DNA of 5,777 nt from Bacteroidota bacterium. GTDB lineage: Bacteria; Bacteroidota; Bacteroidia; Flavobacteriales; Flavobacteriaceae. The stretch is taken from contig JAJYTI010000136.1 in the NCBI GenBank assembly GCA_021793135.1, positions 1 through 5,777 of the forward strand, written 5' to 3'. The notes beneath the pieces were generated by a model. It was not told the origin of the DNA, ran no database searches, and was given only the letters and a program-made list of their open reading frames with translations. Shown here in pieces: positions 1 to 4,138 of this stretch; the first letter of the stretch is position 1; each line of letters begins with the position of its first letter. The position numbers and the translations under genes are program-made.

Positions 1-535
1 TATGATAGACTATTTGCAGCTAATGACTGCTGGAGGAAGTCAAAAAGGAGGAAACCGAGAACAAGAAATTTCTACAATTTCTAGAAACTTAAAAGCTCTT
101 GCTAAAGAACTTAATGTACCAGTAATTGCACTTTCACAGCTTTCGCGTGCCGTAGAAACACGTACCGGTAGTAAGCGACCTATTTTATCTGACCTTCGTG
201 AATCTGGCGCTATTGAACAGGACGCCGATATTGTTTCATTTATTTATAGACCAGAATATTATAAAATTGACGAATGGGATGATGACGAAAGAAGTCCTAC
301 CGCTGGTCAAGCAGAATTTATTGTTGCAAAACACCGTAATGGTGGATTGGATGAAATACGTCTTAAGTTCGAAGGTAAACTTGGTAGATTTGATAATTTA
401 GAAGATCATGCGTTCCCTACAGAGATTCACTCTAGTATGAATGATGACTTTGATGGATTCTCAAAAGATAACTTTCCTCCAGCAGATGATGTTTTTGGAA
501 GTTCTAATTTTTCTAATGACGATATTCCATTCTAA
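1..535 (+). CDS. dnaB: Replicative DNA helicase DnaB, C-terminal part (5' end outside window)
   Basis: This is the end of the hexameric helicase that unwinds DNA at the replication fork and recruits primase. Only the last 177 residues of a protein usually about 500 long are visible. The first ATG (base 2) is not the start: it lies inside the Walker B strand (MIDYLQLM, with the acidic residue Asp3 of the visible part). Next come the SQLSRAVETR segment (45-54), the conserved LRESGAIEQDAD block (65-76), and KHRNG (110-114), whose Arg112 sits where the RecA-fold arginine finger of DnaB is found. From about residue 131 the protein leaves the conserved fold and becomes an acidic, Phe-rich tail with repeated DDF, DNF and DDVF groups, ending in NDDIPF. 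That ending resembles the C-terminal tip of SSB. The missing 5' part would hold the N-terminal domain, linker helix and Walker A. Identity is very secure; the function of the tail is inference. Confidence 0.97.
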   Translation, partial: MIDYLQLMTAGGSQKGGNREQEISTISRNLKALAKELNVPVIALSQLSRAVETRTGSKRPILSDLRESGAIEQDADIVSFIYRPEYYKIDEWDDDERSPTAGQAEFIVAKHRNGGLDEIRLKFEGKLGRFDNLEDHAFPTEIHSSMNDDFDGFSKDNFPPADDVFGSSNFSNDDIPF

Positions 536-566
536 AGTATATTAGTAGGTTATACCTTATTGCTTT

Positions 567-1826
567 ATGCGTAATAAATTGCTCTTAATATTATTTCTTT
601 TTATAAGTATGCCTTCTTGGGCATCTTATATCCTTATTCCTATGGATGCAGAATCTCAAAATGAGCATTTAAAAGCTTATGGGATTGCTTATTGGGTATT
701 GGATAGAGGAGAAGAAGTGCAATGGTTACTTAATTATAGAGGAGGTTCTTTTTTATTAGCCGATAAGAGCAGCACACAAAGAGAATTGAAGATAAGAGGG
801 GTTGATTTTGAGATTCTTACCAATGCACAAGCAACACAAATATTGGATGAAGTAAAAAGTCCTTCCAAAAATATGGATGCAGTACTACTAGAAACAGCGC
901 CAAAAGTTGCAGTTTACTCTCCAAAAGACAATATGCCTTGGGATGATGCTGTTACATTAGTATTGGAATATGCAGAGATTCCATATACGGTTATTTACGA
1001 CAAAGAAGTTCTAGATGACGAATTATTGTTATATGATTGGTTGCATTTGCATCATGAAGATTTTACAGGACAATATGGTAAGTTTTATAGAGCATTTAGA
1101 ACCGCTCCTTGGTACATAGAAGGGAAACGAAATGCCGAAGCATTAGCTCGATCTTTAGGATTTGATAAAGTTTCTGATTCCAAATTAGCTGTAGCATTAA
1201 AGATACGTGATTATGTTGTAGGTGGAGGATTCATGTTTGCAATGTGTAGTGCTACTGATACTTTCGATATTGCACTCGCAGCTGAAGGAGTCGATATTTG
1301 TGAACCAATGTTCGATGGTGATCCAAGCGATCCTGGTTATCAAAATAAAATCAACTATGCCAATACTTTTGCATTTACCGACTTTATTCTTGAAAGAGAT
1401 CCTATGGTTTATTCCTTTTCCTCTATCGATACATCCAATGATAGAGTAGTGAAAAAAGAAAATGATTATTTTAGATTAATGGATTATTCTGCTAAATGGG
1501 ATCCAATTCCAACGATGCTTGTTCAAAATCATACGGCTCTGATAAAAGGATTCTACGGACAGACAACTTCGTTTAAAAGAGATCAAATTAAATCGAACGT
1601 GCTTATCATGGGTGAAAATAAATCTGCTGGGGAAGCTAAATACATCCATGGCGTTCGTGGTAAAGGTTTTTTTACTTTTTATGGAGGACATGATCCCGAA
1701 GATTACCAGCATAAAGTAGGCGACCCAAAAACGGAACTTGAATTACATCCTACTTCTCCTGGATATCGTTTAATCTTGAATAATATTCTTTTTCCTGCAG
1801 CAGAGAAGAAAGAACAGAAAACTTAA
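567..1826 (+). CDS. Exported GATase1-like protein (family often labelled 'asparagine synthetase B')
   Basis: A complete 419-residue protein with a signal peptide: MRNK, a hydrophobic stretch at 5-14, and a probable cut after SWA (17-19). It should be periplasmic or surface exposed. I recognise it as a conserved flavobacterial family that databases often call asparagine synthetase B. I see neither the N-terminal Cys2 of class-II amidotransferases nor the SGGxDS ATP-pyrophosphatase motif, so that name is unsupported. Residues 112-165 read like a Rossmann-type half-domain (KVAVYSP, then IPYTVIYDKEVL, then YDWLHLHHEDF). GGGFMFAMCSAT (219-230) resembles a nucleophile elbow with Cys227, and FYGGHDPED (371-379) could supply a catalytic His375. 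Together these suggest a fold related to class-I glutamine amidotransferase, ThuA or DJ-1 proteins; the reaction is unknown. The gene starts 31 bases after dnaB on the same strand with no visible terminator or Shine-Dalgarno site, so co-transcription with dnaB is possible. Gene call secure, function not. Confidence 0.9.
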   Translation: MRNKLLLILFLFISMPSWASYILIPMDAESQNEHLKAYGIAYWVLDRGEEVQWLLNYRGGSFLLADKSSTQRELKIRGVDFEILTNAQATQILDEVKSPSKNMDAVLLETAPKVAVYSPKDNMPWDDAVTLVLEYAEIPYTVIYDKEVLDDELLLYDWLHLHHEDFTGQYGKFYRAFRTAPWYIEGKRNAEALARSLGFDKVSDSKLAVALKIRDYVVGGGFMFAMCSATDTFDIALAAEGVDICEPMFDGDPSDPGYQNKINYANTFAFTDFILERDPMVYSFSSIDTSNDRVVKKENDYFRLMDYSAKWDPIPTMLVQNHTALIKGFYGQTTSFKRDQIKSNVLIMGENKSAGEAKYIHGVRGKGFFTFYGGHDPEDYQHKVGDPKTELELHPTSPGYRLILNNILFPAAEKKEQKT

Positions 1827-1828
1827 TC

Positions 1829-2797
1829 TTAAGGCTTCACAAAAAAAGTGTCTGGAGGAACAATGGTTATTTCCACACGTCTATTTTTTTGTTTTCCTTC
1901 TTCTGTATGATTATCACTAATAGGTTTTCGTTTCCCAAAAGAATGGGTTTGCATGCCTATGTACAGTGGATTATCTCCGTAATTTACTAATTGATCCAAA
2001 TATTCTTTAACCGATTGTGCTCTATTAGCACCTAAAGTCTCATTATATTCTATAGAGGCATCTCCATCAGTGTGACCATCTATTTGTATAAATGCATAAG
2101 GCATAAGTTCCAATAAATCTCCTAATTCATTCAAAATCTCTTTAGCTTTTGGTTTCAGCTCGTATTTATCTGAATCGAATAGTACTTTGGCAGCTAGATT
2201 AAACTTTAATACGCCACCTATTGCACCTACAGCGTCAATATCAGCACCAGGAGTTGGTCCTCTACAAAAATCGCCTAAATCTGTTAATCTTACATAATAA
2301 TATACTTCCTTTTCTGTACGTACACGTTGTGATTTACCAATATCTATCGAACAATTACTTCCTGGAAGAGTACCTATATATATCCAATCTTTTCCATCGG
2401 TTGAAATCTCCACTTTGAAAGACTCTACAGAAGGACCTATTTCAAAGAAATAAAGGTCATCTCCTTCTATATCTATAAAACCATTGTCTATGAATTTCAA
2501 TGTTAGTTGTCCTTTACATCCTAAAGAAACGTAGGAATCATCCATATAGTAATTATAGTCGGGTTCACCCAAAGCTTTTTCTGGATTAGCATATTCGGCT
2601 TGTGGTGCAGGAATACCAGGTATATAAGAAACTACTGAATCTGCAAAAGCCATATTCCCTAATGGTAAATAGACTTCCTCATCGCTTATAACATATGTTT
2701 TTTGCAATTCAATGCTATCCATAGGGATTTGTGCTAACATAAAGTTGCTAGCAAAAAGGAATAGAAGCAAAGAGAATAGGTGTAGTTTTCTTTTCAT
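1829..2797 (-). CDS. Secreted OmpA-family protein with N-terminal jelly-roll-like module
   Basis: A complete 322-residue protein. The N-terminus has a Lys/Arg start, a hydrophobic core (7-20) and a likely signal peptidase I site after MLA (20-22). There is no lipobox cysteine at the junction, so I do not call it a lipoprotein. Residues about 60-195 contain patterns such as EKALGEPD, SLGCKGQLTLKF, VEISTDGKDWIYIG and GADIDAVGAIG, typical of beta-sandwich (discoidin/galactose-binding-like) modules found before OmpA domains in Bacteroidetes. Cysteines 94, 149 and 178 lie in this part. Residues about 203-313 form the OmpA C-terminal domain: LFDSDKYELKP, then IDGHTDG with Asp244, then NETLGANRAQSV with Arg259 (the Asp/Arg pair expected to hold diaminopimelate), and QKNRRVEI at the end. 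Its likely role is an outer-membrane or periplasmic protein anchored to peptidoglycan, with a binding or structural module; the ligand is unknown. It lies directly behind the ribosomal operon terminator and converges on the plus-strand exported gene. Confidence 0.93.
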   Translation of the reverse strand: MKRKLHLFSLLLFLFASNFMLAQIPMDSIELQKTYVISDEEVYLPLGNMAFADSVVSYIPGIPAPQAEYANPEKALGEPDYNYYMDDSYVSLGCKGQLTLKFIDNGFIDIEGDDLYFFEIGPSVESFKVEISTDGKDWIYIGTLPGSNCSIDIGKSQRVRTEKEVYYYVRLTDLGDFCRGPTPGADIDAVGAIGGVLKFNLAAKVLFDSDKYELKPKAKEILNELGDLLELMPYAFIQIDGHTDGDASIEYNETLGANRAQSVKEYLDQLVNYGDNPLYIGMQTHSFGKRKPISDNHTEEGKQKNRRVEITIVPPDTFFVKP

Positions 2798-2803
2798 GCC
2801 TTA

Positions 2804-2834
2804 TAAATATAAAAAAAGCCTCCTGAAAATTCAA
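2804..2834 (-). promoter_or_regulatory. Weak candidate Bacteroidetes-type promoter overlapping the terminator
   Basis: On the minus strand a TTG (2834-2832) is followed after 20 bases by TATATTTA (2811-2804), one mismatch from the Bacteroidetes -7 consensus TAnnTTTG. The spacing fits the usual -33/-7 arrangement. If real, transcription would begin almost at the ATG of the OmpA-family gene, giving a nearly leaderless message. Such matches are common in AT-rich DNA, and this one lies inside the terminator hairpin, so it is only a candidate. Confidence 0.2.
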
Positions 2835-2842
2835 GAGGCTTT
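2811..2842 (-). terminator. Intrinsic terminator of the thrS-infC-rpmI-rplT operon
   Basis: Thirty bases after the rplT stop, the minus strand can form a 12-bp hairpin: AAAGCCTC plus TTGA pairs with TCAG plus GAGGCTTT around an ATTT loop (one G-U pair). It runs straight into a tract of seven T (2817-2811). This is a textbook Rho-independent terminator for leftward transcription. On the plus strand the hairpin is followed by AATAATATATTTTG rather than a clean T tract, so termination of rightward transcription would be weaker. The T tract ends only 13 bases before the start codon of the next minus-strand gene. Confidence 0.9.
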
Positions 2843-2872
2843 AATAATATATTTTGATACAGTTGGTTTGTC

Positions 2873-3217
2873 TTACTTAACTTTGTCTACTACTGCTTTG
2901 AAAGCTTCTGGATGATTCATTGCTAAATCAGCTAAAACCTTACGGTTAAGCTCAATTCCATTTGCTTTACATTTTCCGATAAACTGTGAGTAAGATAACC
3001 CATGCTCACGTGCACCAGCGTTAATACGCATAATCCACAGGCTGCGGAAATTTCTTTTTTTGGTTCGTCTGTCACGGTAGGAATAAACCATTCCTTTATC
3101 TACTGCGTTTTTCGCAACCGTCCAAACATTTTTTCTTGTACCGAAGTACCCTTTTGCTTGCTTTAGAATCTTTTTTCTTCGAGCTCTAGAAGCAACATGA
3201 TTTGTTGATCTTGACAT
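2873..3217 (-). CDS. rplT: 50S ribosomal protein L20
   Basis: A complete protein of 114 residues, normal for L20, a 23S rRNA-binding protein needed early in 50S assembly and a translational repressor of its own operon in several bacteria. The basic N-terminal extension (SRARRKKILKQAKGYFGTRK, residues 9-28) and the family signature KKRNFRSLWIMRINAGAREH (53-72) are clear, followed by the globular C-terminal domain ending AVVDKVK. It is the last gene of the thrS-infC-rpmI operon. It is preceded by an A-rich, unstructured 16-base stretch instead of a Shine-Dalgarno site, as is common in Bacteroidetes, and by a 112-base spacer that can fold (described separately). A strong terminator follows. Confidence 0.98.
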   Translation of the reverse strand: MSRSTNHVASRARRKKILKQAKGYFGTRKNVWTVAKNAVDKGMVYSYRDRRTKKRNFRSLWIMRINAGAREHGLSYSQFIGKCKANGIELNRKVLADLAMNHPEAFKAVVDKVK

Positions 3218-3233
3218 AATTAATTGTTTTTTT

Positions 3234-3328
3234 GTAGCAGGCGATCTAGTTTCTTAAGATGCTTTTGGTATTTCTACCGCCATACTCCAGGGTTAATTGT
3301 ATTTGTTTTACAAAACCGTGAATACACG
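3234..3328 (-). promoter_or_regulatory. Structured rpmI-rplT spacer, possible L20-type control element
   Basis: This spacer is far longer than the others in the operon (18 and 32 bases). In transcript order it holds two small hairpins, CGUG-UAUU-CACG (3328-3317) just after the rpmI stop and GUUU-UGUA-AAAC (3316-3305). Then comes a long-range irregular stem: GUA/UAC, GGCG/CGCC and UAG/CUA, separated by two 1x3 internal loops (3285-3274 pairing with 3249-3234), enclosing a 24-base loop. A local hairpin GGUA-GAAA-UACC with a GNRA loop (3278-3267) would compete with that stem. L20 is known to repress its own operon by binding rRNA-like RNA in gamma-proteobacteria and Firmicutes, so an autoregulatory role is a reasonable guess. 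The pairings are seen in the sequence; their function is inference. Confidence 0.35.
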
Positions 3329-3329
3329 A

Positions 3330-3527
3330 TTACTTCAAACGAAGCATGTGTTTCACATTGTTCTCATCTGCCTTAGAAACTAAGGTAGATTGAGTCAACT
3401 TAAGTTTACGCTTTTTAGACTTTTTCGTTAGAATGTGGCTTTTAAAAGCGTGCTTTCTTTTTATTTTACCAGTTGCTGTAAGCTTAAAACGCTTTTTAGC
3501 ACTAGAATTTGTCTTTTGTTTTGGCAT
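3330..3527 (-). CDS. rpmI: 50S ribosomal protein L35
   Basis: A complete 65-residue, very basic protein, the usual length for L35, which packs against 23S rRNA in the large subunit. It starts MPKQKTNSSAKKRFKLTATG, matching the family signature (K-T-x-x-x-x-K-R-F-x-x-T-x-x-G). The KRKHAFKSHILTKKSKKRKL region follows at about residues 23-42, and it ends VKHMLRLK. It lies between infC (32-base gap) and rplT (112-base gap) on the same strand, the standard order. Its start codon has one of the few Shine-Dalgarno-like stretches in the window. Confidence 0.98.
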   Translation of the reverse strand: MPKQKTNSSAKKRFKLTATGKIKRKHAFKSHILTKKSKKRKLKLTQSTLVSKADENNVKHMLRLK

Positions 3528-3540
3528 AATTTCCTTTTTT
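3528..3540 (-). promoter_or_regulatory. Shine-Dalgarno-like site before rpmI
   Basis: The minus strand reads AAAAAAGGAAATT directly before the rpmI ATG, with AAGGA four bases from the start codon. Most other genes here have no such site. The match is good but slightly close to the ATG, and Bacteroidetes ribosomes depend little on Shine-Dalgarno pairing, so the A-richness may matter more than the GGA. Confidence 0.45.
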
Positions 3541-3559
3541 AAGACTATATCAAAATATA

Positions 3560-4120
3560 TTATTTTCTTTTCTTGGTAGGGGCAATGAACATATTCATGC
3601 GCTTACCTTCTAATTTTGGCATTTGTTCTACTTTACCAAATTCCTCTAGGTCTCTTGCTAGGCGGAGTAATAGAATTTCTCCTTGGTCTTTGTATACGAT
3701 AGAACGTCCTCTAAAGAAAACATAAGCTTTAAGTTTAGAACCTTCTTTAAGGAACTTTTCAGCATGCTTTCTTTTAAACTCGTAATCGTGATCATCTGTA
3801 TTCGGTCCGAAACGAATTTCTTTTACCACTACCTTAGAGGTATTGGCTTGAATTGCTTTTTTACGTTTCTTTTGTTCGTATACAAATTTATTGTAGTCTA
3901 TAACTTTACATACAGGAGGCTTAGCATTAGGAGAAATCTCTACTAGGTCTAGACCTTGTTCTTGAGCTATTTCCAATGCTTTCTTAAGTGGGTAAACCCC
4001 CATTTCTACATTCTCGCCAACTAAGCGAACTTCTTCCGCGCGAATCTTTTCGTTAATTCGACTTTGATCTTTGTCAGATACCCTATCAGGGCGTCTTCCT
4101 CTTCTTCTTCTAATTGCTAT
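3560..4120 (-). CDS. infC: Translation initiation factor IF-3, probable AUA start
   Basis: IF-3 binds the 30S subunit, keeps it apart from 50S and checks the initiator tRNA-start codon pairing. The first in-frame ATG (4003) would give 147 residues and cut into the N-terminal domain. The frame stays open upstream to a stop at 4124-4126 and encodes AIRRRRGRRPDRVSDKDQSR and INEKIRAEEVRLVGENVE, the expected IF-3 N-terminus with the conserved RIN and VRLVG segments. The stretch has no ATG, GTG or TTG, so I place the start at ATA (4118-4120), giving 186 residues; the ATT at 4112-4114 is the alternative. The N-domain is followed by a Lys-rich linker (YEQKKRKKAIQ) and the C-domain (EIRFGPNTDDHDYEFK, AYVFFRGRSI, QMPKLEGKRMNMFIAP). 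IF-3 genes in other bacteria use rare starts such as AUU so that IF-3 represses itself; the same is likely here. It begins 18 bases after the thrS stop, without a Shine-Dalgarno site. Confidence 0.95.
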   Translation of the reverse strand: MAIRRRRGRRPDRVSDKDQSRINEKIRAEEVRLVGENVEMGVYPLKKALEIAQEQGLDLVEISPNAKPPVCKVIDYNKFVYEQKKRKKAIQANTSKVVVKEIRFGPNTDDHDYEFKRKHAEKFLKEGSKLKAYVFFRGRSIVYKDQGEILLLRLARDLEEFGKVEQMPKLEGKRMNMFIAPTKKRK

Positions 4121-4138
4121 GACTTAAATTATTTAAAG

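Noticed and set aside
2..535. ATG at base 2 as the start of a short helicase-like gene
   Set aside because: The ATG falls inside the Walker B strand of DnaB; the gene simply enters from the left edge.
1476..1712. Open frame of 78 codons on the minus strand inside the exported-protein gene
   Set aside because: It is antisense to the conserved C-terminal part of that gene and has no signal, domain or start context of its own.
3541..3560. TATATTTTG before rpmI as an internal promoter (-7 box TAnnTTTG)
   Set aside because: The spacing is off by one base and there is no TTG at the right distance; an internal promoter is not needed in this operon.
3683..3946. Plus-strand open frame opposite infC rich in Phe and Tyr
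   Set aside because: The Phe/Tyr richness is the complement of Lys/Glu codons in infC, so it is a shadow.
3560..4003. IF-3 as a 147-residue protein starting at the first ATG
   Set aside because: It would lose conserved N-terminal residues (RINEKIRAEEVRLVGENVE) that are encoded in frame upstream.
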